NCBI GenBank assembly: GCA_036502575.1
Contig: DASXYL010000008.1
Location: forward strand, 62,001 to 126,000
Source of the DNA: DASXRA01 sp036502575
GTDB taxonomy: Bacteria; Actinomycetota; Actinomycetes; Mycobacteriales; Jatrophihabitantaceae
Direction: 5' to 3'
Length of the DNA stretch: 64,000 nucleotides
Part shown: in pieces, positions 32,897 through 40,324 of the stretch
Position numbering within the stretch: the first letter of the stretch is position 1
How the letters are laid out: the number at the start of each line of letters is the position of its first letter
Translations under genes and position numbers: made by a program
Notes under the pieces: model-generated
Databases searched by the model: none
What the model was told of the DNA's origin: nothing
What the model saw: the letters and a program-made list of their open reading frames with translations, nothing else

Positions 32897-33601
32897 CTAG
32901 CGGGACGCCTTCGCGGGGGTCCGGCGCGCGCGACTCGACGCCGGCGCCTTCTTGGCCGCGGCGGTTCGCTTGCGGGCCGGCTTCGCCCGGAGCTTGACCT
33001 CCGCGGCGACCTCGACCGATTCGACGATAGCGGCGCTCGCGATGTCGAACAGCTCGTCCTCGGACAGCAGCCGCTCCTTGTGCGCCCGGGCCCAGGTCTT
33101 GGCACGGTCGGCGACCCTTCCGGTTGCGTCGTCGCCACCCCCACGCGTTTCGTGGATCGCACTGCCGATGGCGAGGATCTCGAGCACGTCGAGCAGGGGC
33201 ACGACCGCACCGATGGGCACTCCCTCGGCGACGAGCCGGGCCGCGGACGAGTCCATCATCTCGGCGCCCATTCCAAGCTCACCCTTGCGCACGATCACCG
33301 GCACCAGTTCGGGGTGATCGAGCACCGCTTGACGCAACAGCCAGGCGTTACGCGGCAACCACGTGCGCCAGTCCTCGTCGGTCGTCTCGGGCGTGCGCAC
33401 CTCCGCCAAGGCCAGCTCGGCGGCGCCGACCACGATCTCTTCCTTGTTGGCGAAATGGTGGTACAGGGACGCACCGTTGACACCCAGCTCGTCGGCCAGG
33501 CGACGAATGCTCAGGGCATCCAGGCCTTCGTTGTCGATGATCTTCAGAGCCGCTTGCAGCGCGTTGCGCCGGGAGATCAAAGGAATCTTGGGACGGGCCA
33601 C
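32897..33601 (-). CDS. TetR family regulator, candidate repressor of the catabolic regulon
   Basis: A 234-residue TetR protein. The HTH is at about residues 31-50 (SIRRLADELGVNGASLYHHF); the rest is a TetR_C-like ligand domain. The last 32 residues (from KLRAKPARKR) are Lys/Arg/Ala/Pro-rich, like a histone-H1 tail or the mycobacterial Lsr2/HupB extensions, which is unusual for TetR. GTG at 33601 follows GAGAGAG; a longer frame would run into the operator. Operator sites 7 and 8 flank its promoter, implying autoregulation. It is the only intact TetR gene inside the block that carries 18 operators, so I propose it binds them; the inducer is probably an acyl-CoA of the pathway. Confidence 0.85.
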   Translation of the reverse strand: MARPKIPLISRRNALQAALKIIDNEGLDALSIRRLADELGVNGASLYHHFANKEEIVVGAAELALAEVRTPETTDEDWRTWLPRNAWLLRQAVLDHPELVPVIVRKGELGMGAEMMDSSAARLVAEGVPIGAVVPLLDVLEILAIGSAIHETRGGGDDATGRVADRAKTWARAHKERLLSEDELFDIASAAIVESVEVAAEVKLRAKPARKRTAAAKKAPASSRARRTPAKASR

Positions 33602-33650
33602 GGAATCACGCTCTCTCGACGGGTCGCTTCTGCCGGGCCCTATCTTATCG

Positions 33651-33671
33651 GTTCCGAACGTTGTTTGATTC
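33651..33671. promoter_or_regulatory. regulon operator, site 7 (TetR gene)
   Basis: Half-sites GTTCCGAAC and GTTTGATTC; 13 of 21 match. It lies 49 bp upstream of the TetR start, in the shared region with the FadD gene; degenerate sites before the own gene are common in autoregulation. Confidence 0.5.
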
Positions 33672-33715
33672 GGTTCGCGAGCATTTCTGGCCGGCGACAC
33701 CGAACCTTGACCGGT

Positions 33716-33736
33716 AAACCATATGCCGTTAGGTTC
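33716..33736. promoter_or_regulatory. regulon operator, site 8 (FadD gene)
   Basis: Half-sites AAACCATAT and GTTAGGTTC; 14 of 21 match. It lies 35 bp upstream of the acyl-CoA ligase ATG. It shares the ACCATA variant with sites 9 and 10. Confidence 0.55.
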
Positions 33737-33771
33737 ATGGGGCGTCCCGCGGACTCGTCGGAAGGGTTTCT

Positions 33772-35319
33772 ATGGCCCCGATCGCCGTCGACTGGGTCGA
33801 GTACAACGCGCGTCGTTTCGGCGATGCCCCCGCACTGCAGACGGCGGAGACCCGCGCAACCATCAGTTGGGCCGACTTGGAGCCCCTGGTCGCCGGGTTG
33901 GCCGGCGCCTTGCGGGACACCTACTCGATCGGGTCCGGCGATCGGGTTGCCGCGTTGGCCGACAACGACGTGCGCTTCTTCGTGTTGCAGTTCGCATGCA
34001 TGCGCCTGGGCGCGATTTTCGTACCGCTCAACTGGCGGCTCAGTGCCGCCGAGCTCGCCACGCTCTGCGCCGATGCGCAACCGCGACTGATCGTGCACGA
34101 CCGCGAATGGCAGCAAATCGCGGGGGAGTTGGCCGAGAAGCTCGGGATGGCCACGGCGAACTGGGGGTGCGCCGACGCTGAGCGGGACATCGACATCCTG
34201 CTCGCGCGGGCGACGCCGGTGGCCGACGAGGGCGTACGCACCCTGGACGACGCGACGCACATTCTCTACACGTCCGGCAGCACCGGCACTCCCAAGGGCG
34301 CACTGGTGACCGGCGGGACGCTGGCGTGGCACACGGCGAACATCGCGCAGGTCGACGAGGTGACCGGACTCGGCGACAAGCTGCTCGACCCGCTGCCGCT
34401 GTTCCACGCCGGGGGCCTGACCACGCTGGCCGCGCCGGTGCTGCTCTCGGGGGGCTGTGTGTGCGTGATGCGGCGCTTCGACCCGGCGCTCACCCTGGCG
34501 CTGCTGTCGGATCCGGAGCTGGGCATCACCCACTACGGGGCGGTGCCGACGATGCTGCAGATGATGGTCGACCGGCCCGAGTTCGCGCAGGCGCGCTTCG
34601 ACAGCGTGCGGCACTTCCAGGTCGCCGGCGGCGTCGCGTCGAGCAAGCTCCTCGGCGTCTGGGCCGCGAAAGGGGTGTTCCTGCAGACGCACTACGGGGG
34701 CACCGAGATGGGCCCGGCGATCGCCGCCATGCCCAAGGAGGCGGCGGGGGCCAAGCCGGGCTCGTGCGGCTTTCCGGTGCGGCACAGCCGGGTGCGCCTC
34801 GTCGACGACGGCCGTGATGTCGGCCCCGGCGAGGTCGGCGAGGTATGGCTCAGCGGCCCGAGCGTCACCCCCGGCTACTGGGGCCACGATCACGGGGATG
34901 CCTTGCGGGACGGGTGGTTCCGCACCGGCGATGCGGCGATGCGCGACGAGGACGGCTTCCTCTACCTCGTCGACCGGCTCAAGGACATGTACAAGTCCGG
35001 CGGGGAGAACGTATTTCCCGCTGAGGTCGAACGCGTCCTGGTCGAACACCCCGACATCAACGAGGTGGTCGTGATCGGCGTGCCGGACGAGAAGTGGGGC
35101 GAGTCCGGTGTGGCGATGGTCGTCCCACGCGGCAGCGCCCAGATAACCCGCGAACTGCTCGTCGAGTACTGCGTGGGGCGGCTGGCCAAGTACAAGATCC
35201 CCCGCGAGGTACTGCTCATCGAGACGCTGCCGCGCAACGCCACCGGCAAGATCGTCAAATCCGAGCTGCGCGCCCGCTACCTCGCCGAGCACTCCGGGCC
35301 TGATAGTTCTCACCCGTAG
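33772..35319 (+). CDS. acyl-CoA synthetase (AMP-dependent ligase, FadD-like)
   Basis: A 515-residue ANL-superfamily ligase. The P-loop is ILYTSGSTGTPKGALV (about residues 164-179), the adenine loop THYGGTEMG, the hinge region FLYLVDRLKDMYKSGGENVFPAEVE, and the C-terminal Lys motif NATGKIVKSELR. It should activate a carboxylic acid to its CoA thioester via the adenylate, at the cost of ATP to AMP. GGAAGGG precedes the ATG. It stands alone under operator site 8, divergent from the TetR gene. With the second ligase at 45.3 kb it gives the regulon two activation steps, perhaps for substrate and an intermediate. Confidence 0.92.
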   Translation: MAPIAVDWVEYNARRFGDAPALQTAETRATISWADLEPLVAGLAGALRDTYSIGSGDRVAALADNDVRFFVLQFACMRLGAIFVPLNWRLSAAELATLCADAQPRLIVHDREWQQIAGELAEKLGMATANWGCADAERDIDILLARATPVADEGVRTLDDATHILYTSGSTGTPKGALVTGGTLAWHTANIAQVDEVTGLGDKLLDPLPLFHAGGLTTLAAPVLLSGGCVCVMRRFDPALTLALLSDPELGITHYGAVPTMLQMMVDRPEFAQARFDSVRHFQVAGGVASSKLLGVWAAKGVFLQTHYGGTEMGPAIAAMPKEAAGAKPGSCGFPVRHSRVRLVDDGRDVGPGEVGEVWLSGPSVTPGYWGHDHGDALRDGWFRTGDAAMRDEDGFLYLVDRLKDMYKSGGENVFPAEVERVLVEHPDINEVVVIGVPDEKWGESGVAMVVPRGSAQITRELLVEYCVGRLAKYKIPREVLLIETLPRNATGKIVKSELRARYLAEHSGPDSSHP

Positions 35320-35536
35320 CGAGCCGCATTGCTAGGACCGGCGCTTGGCCCACCAGCGGACCAGATTCCGCCTCAGCAGATGGTCGGCTCGTGGGCTAAG
35401 TACCTGCGCCGACATGATGCAGCCTCGCGGTGACTGCAGCCGCTTCCCTCCCACCTGACCAACATTCGGCACACTGGGAGTGGTCAGGCCAGAGGGGAGG
35501 CGGGGTGCGCGACCATTCACCCAGGCCAAGGTGCCG
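35320..35536. other. convergent gap between FadD and FadE genes
   Basis: About 217 bp between two convergent genes. No coding sequence, operator copy or long hairpin that I can support; frames here give no recognisable protein. Confidence 0.4.
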
Positions 35537-36727
35537 TCACGATCGTGGTACTTCGCTCCAGGGAATGTCCTTGTCCACCCGTGGTTCGCCGGGCAGGCCG
35601 AGCACCCGCTCGCCCAGCACGTTGCGCAGGATCTCCGACGTGCCGCCCTCGATCGAGTTGGCCAGCGAGCGCAGGTAGTCATAGCGTAGGTCGCCGCTGC
35701 CACCGTGCACCGTGGTGAAGTCGGGACGGGTCTCGGCGAAGCTGGCGAACAACAGTCCGTCCTCGCCGATGAAGTCGAGGGCGAGGTCGTAGATCGCCTT
35801 GTTCAGCTCGGCCATCTGCAGCTTGGCGATGGATCCCTCCGGCCCCGGCCGGCCCCGAGCCCCGGCTTCGGCCGCCCGGACGTTGGTCAGCCGGGCCGCC
35901 TCGGCGCGCGTCCACAGCTGCATCAGCCGGTCGAGGTCGCCCGGCTCGGCGCGTCCGGCTGATTCGGCCGTCCGGTACGCCTCGACGGCCTGGCCGATCG
36001 GGCCTTCACCCCGGTCGACGACGCGGCCGCCGAGCGAGAGCCGCTCGTTCATCAGGGTGGTCATCGCGACGGTCCAGCCGCCGCCGACCTCGCCCAGCAC
36101 CTGGCCGTCGGGGACGAACACGTCGTCAAGGTAGACCTCGTTGAACTCGGCCTCGCCGGTCAGCTGCCGCAGCGGCCGCACCTCGACGCCGGGACTGGTC
36201 ATATCGATGAGGAAGTACGTCAACCCCCTGTGCTTCGGCTGGTCGGGGTCGGTGCGCGCGAGCAGCAGCCCCCACCGAGCCACGTGCGCGAGTGTCGTCC
36301 AGACCTTCTGCCCGTTCACCCGCCAGCCGGTGCCATCCCGTACGGCCCGCGTCGACAGTGCGGCCAGATCGGATCCGGCGCCCGGCTCGGAGAATAGCTG
36401 GCACCAGATCTCCTCGCCGCTGAACAGCGGCCGCAGGTAACGCCGCTTCTGCTCGTCGGTGCCGTGCGTGTGGATCGTCGGGGCGGCCATACCCAGCCCG
36501 ATGACGTTGCGCGCGGACCAGTTCGGGCGGCCCGGATGCGCGAACAGCTCCTCGACGTCGGCGTGCCACGCGGGGTCGGCGTCGAGACCGCCGAACCCGG
36601 GCGCGAAGTGCACGAACGCCAGGCCGGCGTCGAAGCGCGCCTCGCGCAACTCGCGATCGGGTGTGATGTCCAGCGGATGGGCGGCCAGGAAATCCGCGAC
36701 GTGTGCGCGCACGTCGAGCCCGGTCAT
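35537..36727 (-). CDS. acyl-CoA dehydrogenase (FadE-like), subunit of a probable pair
   Basis: A 396-residue acyl-CoA dehydrogenase. WCQLFSEPGAGSDLAALST is the flavin/substrate loop, WRVNGQKVWTTLAHVARWGLLLART the middle beta-domain, and IEGGTSEILRNVLGERVLGLP the C-terminal block. The ATG at 36727 follows AGGAGGTGCACG and overlaps the stop of the preceding FadE gene (ATGA). Tandem, unequal FadE genes of this sort form alpha2beta2 enzymes acting on bulky steroid-type CoA thioesters in mycobacteria, where each subunit supplies part of the FAD sites. That architecture is a good guess here. Confidence 0.9.
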   Translation of the reverse strand: MTGLDVRAHVADFLAAHPLDITPDRELREARFDAGLAFVHFAPGFGGLDADPAWHADVEELFAHPGRPNWSARNVIGLGMAAPTIHTHGTDEQKRRYLRPLFSGEEIWCQLFSEPGAGSDLAALSTRAVRDGTGWRVNGQKVWTTLAHVARWGLLLARTDPDQPKHRGLTYFLIDMTSPGVEVRPLRQLTGEAEFNEVYLDDVFVPDGQVLGEVGGGWTVAMTTLMNERLSLGGRVVDRGEGPIGQAVEAYRTAESAGRAEPGDLDRLMQLWTRAEAARLTNVRAAEAGARGRPGPEGSIAKLQMAELNKAIYDLALDFIGEDGLLFASFAETRPDFTTVHGGSGDLRYDYLRSLANSIEGGTSEILRNVLGERVLGLPGEPRVDKDIPWSEVPRS

Positions 36728-37830
36728 CGTGCACCTCCTAGCCCGAGTTGTTCGGCCAGCCGTCGGCGATGCGCGGTCGGGGTACCGAAGAGCAGCGCCG
36801 AGCTCTTCGCCCGCTTGAGGTACAGGTGGGCGGAGTGCTCCCACGTGAAGCCGATACCGCCGTGGATCTGCAGGTTCGCCGCGGCCACGTGGACGTACGC
36901 GTCGGAGCAGAACGAGCGGGCGAGGCTGGCCGCGGTCGCCGTCTCAACCGGGTCGTCGGTCGCCGCAGCAAGGCCGTGGTAGGCGAGCGACCGGGCCAGC
37001 TCGACGTCCATCAGCATGTCGGCGCACCGGTGCTTCACGGCCTGGAACGAGCCGATCGGGCGACCGAACTGGATCCGCTGCCGGGCGTAGCCGACGGCGG
37101 AGTCGAGCGCGGCCTGGGCTCCGCCGACCTGTTCGGCGGCGAGCAACAGCAGGGCGACGTCGAAGGCCCGCGCGATCGGTTCCGCCACGTCGGTGCCGAC
37201 GAGCACGGCCCGCGTTTCGTCGAAGCGCAGCCGGGCCAGGCGCCGGGTCGAGTCCATCGTGGTCAGCGGGGTGCGGGACAGGCCATCCGCGTCCCCGTCG
37301 ATGACGTAGAGCCCGAGGCCGTGACCGTCCTGCGCCGCGACGACGACCACGTCCGCGGCGCCGCCGTCCAGCACGTAGCCCGCGGTTCCGGTGATTCGCC
37401 CGTGGTCGGCCCGCAATGAGCTGGCCGCCGGGCTCGGGCCGGCCCAGGCCAGAGTCGCGATGGACTCCCCCGCGGCGATCGGCGGCAAGTACCGCGCCTG
37501 GGCGTCCTCGTCGGCGGCCGCCAACAGGGCAGTGGCAGCCAGGCCGACGCTCGCGAGCAGCGGCGCGCACAGCAAGGCTCGGCCGGCCTCTTCGAACACA
37601 ACGCCCAACTCGGTCAGGCCAGCGCCCGCGCCGCCGTACTGCTCGGGCACGGCCAAGCCCGGCAGACCCAGTTGCTCGGCCGCCCGGGCCCACACCTTCG
37701 GATCGAAGCCGCTCTCGGTCTCCATCGCCTGGCGCACGCGAGCCTCGGACGACTCGACGGCCAGGAAGCCCCGCACCACGGACCGGTACTGCTCCGCGTC
37801 GCCACCAGGCATGAAGCCCACGATCGACAC
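36724..37830 (-). CDS. acyl-CoA dehydrogenase (FadE-like), partner subunit
   Basis: A 368-residue acyl-CoA dehydrogenase with a poorly conserved middle domain (GESIATLAWAGPSPAASSLRADHGRITGTAGYVLDG) and a C-terminal HGGIGFTWEHSAHLYLKRAKSS segment. The normal SEPGAGSD loop is absent, as in the non-flavin-binding or degenerate partners of heteromeric FadE pairs. GTG at 37830 is used; an ATG 18 bp further (37812) is possible. It is first in a two-gene unit, with operator site 9 between it and the divergent SDR gene. Confidence 0.88.
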   Translation of the reverse strand: MSIVGFMPGGDAEQYRSVVRGFLAVESSEARVRQAMETESGFDPKVWARAAEQLGLPGLAVPEQYGGAGAGLTELGVVFEEAGRALLCAPLLASVGLAATALLAAADEDAQARYLPPIAAGESIATLAWAGPSPAASSLRADHGRITGTAGYVLDGGAADVVVVAAQDGHGLGLYVIDGDADGLSRTPLTTMDSTRRLARLRFDETRAVLVGTDVAEPIARAFDVALLLLAAEQVGGAQAALDSAVGYARQRIQFGRPIGSFQAVKHRCADMLMDVELARSLAYHGLAAATDDPVETATAASLARSFCSDAYVHVAAANLQIHGGIGFTWEHSAHLYLKRAKSSALLFGTPTAHRRRLAEQLGLGGAR

Positions 37831-37852
37831 CTCCAGGCGTACTCGACCGGAC

Positions 37853-37873
37853 TAACCATATGGTGTTTGATTT
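37853..37873. promoter_or_regulatory. regulon operator, site 9 (FadE pair / SDR divergent promoter)
   Basis: Half-sites TAACCATAT and GTTTGATTT; 15 of 21 match. It ends 4 bp before the SDR ATG and 22 bp from the FadE GTG, so it can control both directions. Confidence 0.65.
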
Positions 37874-37877
37874 AGGG

Positions 37878-38636
37878 ATGCCAGACCGTATCGCGCTTAT
37901 CACCGGAGCAAGCCGGGGTATCGGGCTCGCGATCGCGCACCGACTGTCGGCTGACGGCTACCACGTCGTGGTGACCGCCCGCAGCGTCGACAAGATCGCC
38001 GACCTCGCCGATCGGCTGAACGCCGAAGGTCGTCACGCCGACGCCGTCGCCTGCGACCTCGGCGACCGGTCGTCCGTCGACGACCTCGTCGCCGAAGTAC
38101 GTGCCCGCCACGGACGCCTGGACGTGCTGGTGAACAACGCCGGTGCACTGCCCTCGGCCCGCGTTGCCGAGGACGTCACCCGGGCCGAGTGGGACGCCGT
38201 GCTCGAGGTGAACCTCTCCGCACCGTGGTTCCTCGCCTGTCGAGCCAAGGATCTGATGGGCGACCGGGGCGGCGTGATCGTCAACGTCGCGAGCACGGCG
38301 TCGTTCTACCCGTCGCGGGGGCTCGTCGCCTACAACGTGAGCAAGGCCGGTGTGGTCATGCTGACCAAGGTGCTGGCGCTGGAATGGGCCCGCCACCGCG
38401 TACGGGTCGTGGGCATCGCTCCGGGAAAGATCGACACCGACCTGTTGGCGCCGGTCATCGCGCACGCCGAGAAGAAGGGTGTCGCGCTGAATCCACAACG
38501 CCGGGTCGGCACCGGCGAGGAGGTCGCCGGCCTGGTGTCCTACGTGGTCAGCGACGCGGCGGCCTTCGTGACCGGCACCGTCATCCCGATCGACGGGGGC
38601 GAGCTGCTCGTGGCCACCAGCGAGCACGGCAAGTAA
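37878..38636 (+). CDS. SDR family oxidoreductase
   Basis: A 252-residue classical SDR: GASRGIG (residues 10-16) binds NAD(P), NNAGALPS is the structural motif, VNVASTASF and YNVSKAG give the catalytic Ser-Tyr-Lys. It probably oxidises a hydroxyl or reduces a ketone, such as a 3-hydroxyacyl-CoA or ring alcohol. The ATG at 37878 begins the fold; a frame from 37860 would overlap the operator. No ribosome-binding site is evident, so a leaderless message is likely. Confidence 0.88.
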   Translation: MPDRIALITGASRGIGLAIAHRLSADGYHVVVTARSVDKIADLADRLNAEGRHADAVACDLGDRSSVDDLVAEVRARHGRLDVLVNNAGALPSARVAEDVTRAEWDAVLEVNLSAPWFLACRAKDLMGDRGGVIVNVASTASFYPSRGLVAYNVSKAGVVMLTKVLALEWARHRVRVVGIAPGKIDTDLLAPVIAHAEKKGVALNPQRRVGTGEEVAGLVSYVVSDAAAFVTGTVIPIDGGELLVATSEHGK

Positions 38637-38660
38637 GGCGTCCTTGACGTAGCCGACTAC

Positions 38661-38681
38661 TAACCATACGGTGTTTGGTAA
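38661..38681. promoter_or_regulatory. regulon operator, site 10 (VOC gene)
   Basis: Half-sites TAACCATAC and GTTTGGTAA; 17 of 21 match. It lies 20 bp before the VOC ATG, which here has a proper AAGGAGGA ribosome-binding site. Confidence 0.75.
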
Positions 38682-38701
38682 GGCGGTTCGAAGGAGGACT
38701 C

Positions 38702-39283
38702 ATGTTCCACCATGTCGCGATAGCGGTGAAGGACGCCACCAAGGCGCACAAGTTCTACACCGAGGCGATGGGCTTCGAGCTCGTCAAGGTGGTCAAGCGC
38801 AAGACCCCGGAGGGCGGCTGGACCAAACACATCTTCTACGACACCGGCGACGGCCTATTCGCCATCTGGGACCTGCGCGGCCTCGCGGGCGAGGTGCTCG
38901 AAGACGCCGACTGGCGCGGCGGCATGTCCACCGGCGCCGGCCTGCCCTACTGGGTGAACCACATCGCGTTCGACTGCAAGGACGCCGGTGGGCTGCAGGA
39001 ATGCCTGCAGCGTTGGCTGGATCTCGGCTACCACGTGACCGAGGTCAAGCACGAGTTCATCCACTCGATCTACACGCGGGACCCGGACGGGACGCTGGTG
39101 GAGTTCACCTACGACACCCAGCCGCTCAACGAGGACGACCAGGTCGAGGCCGTCGAGCTGCTTGCCGACGACTCCCCGGCGACGGTTCCCGACTACGCGG
39201 GCATCGTGCACAGGTCCCCGAACTACCAGGCCCGCAAGCAGGCCGAGCTGGAGATCGACGCCAACGCGGCGTCCGCGATCTGA
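38702..39283 (+). CDS. VOC family protein (extradiol dioxygenase/glyoxalase-like)
   Basis: A 193-residue vicinal-oxygen-chelate protein. Candidate metal ligands are His3 or His4 (MFHHVAIAV), His87 (VNHIAFD) and Glu134 (LVEFTYDT), the two-His-one-Glu layout of the superfamily in a two-module fold. A C-terminal extension of about 50 polar residues is unusual. An excellent AAGGAGGA precedes the ATG. Reactions in this fold include extradiol cleavage, epimerisation (methylmalonyl-CoA epimerase) and isomerisation; the C-terminal tail and operon context do not decide which. Confidence 0.8.
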   Translation: MFHHVAIAVKDATKAHKFYTEAMGFELVKVVKRKTPEGGWTKHIFYDTGDGLFAIWDLRGLAGEVLEDADWRGGMSTGAGLPYWVNHIAFDCKDAGGLQECLQRWLDLGYHVTEVKHEFIHSIYTRDPDGTLVEFTYDTQPLNEDDQVEAVELLADDSPATVPDYAGIVHRSPNYQARKQAELEIDANAASAI

Positions 39284-39292
39284 CCGATCCGA

Positions 39293-39481
39293 TCAGGTGA
39301 GGGAGATCGCCTGCTCCGGGCAGTTCATGATCGCCGACTGCACGTCGGTGGCGTACTCGGGACCCGGGTCGGCGATGAGCACCTGGCCGTAACCCTCGTC
39401 ATCGACGTCGAACAGGTCCGGGTTGGCGAGCACGCATCGTCCGTGCCCTTGGCACTTGTCGGTGTCGATGACGAGCGTCAC
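39293..39481 (-). CDS. 3Fe-4S ferredoxin of the P450-partner type
   Basis: A 62-residue ferredoxin. Cys10, Cys16 and Cys54 (CQGHGRC and CPEQAI) with His13 in place of the second cysteine give the CxxHxxC...CP pattern typical of small actinobacterial ferredoxins that pass electrons to cytochromes P450. The ATG overlaps the stop of the preceding SDR gene (ATGA), so it is co-transcribed with it. It is the only ferredoxin in the window and should serve one or more of the three P450s; no ferredoxin reductase is visible. Confidence 0.88.
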   Translation of the reverse strand: MTLVIDTDKCQGHGRCVLANPDLFDVDDEGYGQVLIADPGPEYATDVQSAIMNCPEQAISLT

Positions 39482-40293
39482 GGTATCTCCTCGGCGCTGG
39501 GGATCGGTGGGGACATGGCGGGGACATAGCCGGACAGGCCGCCGTCGACGACGAGCGTCTGCCCGGTCACGAACGAGGCGGCGTCGGACGCCAGATGCAC
39601 GACGTGCGCGGCGATGTCACTCGCGCGGCCGAGGCGGGGCACCAGGTGCGCGGCTTGCAAGGCCGCGACGTAGTCGGCGCCGACCGTCTCCTGCAGCCCC
39701 GGCGTCTCGATGATGCCGGGCGCGATGGCGTTACAGCGGATGTTGTAGCGCCCGTAGCCGGTGGCAATCGAACGCACCAACTGCTCGAGGCCGCCCTTCG
39801 CCGTGGAGTACGCGGTGCGCAGGCTGCTGCCGGTCCGTCCCTTGATCGACGAGGTGAGGATGATGCTGCCGCCGCCGGCGGTGATCATGCCCGGGATCAC
39901 GGCCCGGCACCCGAGCAGGTTGCCCCGCAGGACGACGGAGATGACGAGGTCCCAGGTGCCGAGGTCGAGCCGAACCGCGTCGAGATCGCGGTTCATGATC
40001 GGCCCGGCGGTCGGCGCCGCGTTGCCGTGCAGCACGGTGATCGCGCCGAACGCCTCGGTGGCCGCGGCAACGGCCGCTGACCACGCTGCTTCGTCGGTGA
40101 CGTCGAGCGGCCAGCCGATTGCCGACCCACCCGCCTCGGACGCCTGCTTGGCCACGAGGTTCGCCGCGGCCCCGTCGAGATCGGTGACGGCCACCGCGGC
40201 TCCGGCCGCGGCCAACGCCCGCGCGCTCTCGGCGCCGATACCGGAGCCGGCCCCGGTGACCAGTGCCACCTGCCCGTCGAGCACACCTGCCAT
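39478..40293 (-). CDS. SDR family oxidoreductase
   Basis: A 271-residue classical SDR with GAGSGIG in the cofactor loop, a Ser in ILTSSIKG and the catalytic Tyr-Lys in TAYSTAKGG. The ATG at 40293 begins the fold (MAGVLDGQVALVTG) and lies 7 nt from TAATGT, a promoter element at the edge of operator site 11; no ribosome-binding site is needed if leaderless. It is coupled to the ferredoxin gene downstream. Expected to oxidise the alcohol produced by a P450 to a ketone. Confidence 0.88.
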   Translation of the reverse strand: MAGVLDGQVALVTGAGSGIGAESARALAAAGAAVAVTDLDGAAANLVAKQASEAGGSAIGWPLDVTDEAAWSAAVAAATEAFGAITVLHGNAAPTAGPIMNRDLDAVRLDLGTWDLVISVVLRGNLLGCRAVIPGMITAGGGSIILTSSIKGRTGSSLRTAYSTAKGGLEQLVRSIATGYGRYNIRCNAIAPGIIETPGLQETVGADYVAALQAAHLVPRLGRASDIAAHVVHLASDAASFVTGQTLVVDGGLSGYVPAMSPPIPSAEEIP

Positions 40294-40303
40294 CCGAGAA
40301 ACA

Positions 40304-40324
40304 TTACCAATCAGCGTTTGATTC
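40304..40324. promoter_or_regulatory. regulon operator, site 11, overlapping the P450 stop codon
   Basis: Half-sites TTACCAATC and GTTTGATTC; 15 of 21 match. Its first three bases are the stop codon of the upstream P450 gene, so it is embedded in the 3' end of coding sequence, 10 bp upstream of the SDR ATG. Confidence 0.65.

Noticed and set aside
35332..35703. 123-codon frame between FadD and FadE
   Set aside because: It largely overlaps the FadE gene on the same strand in another frame and shows no domain.
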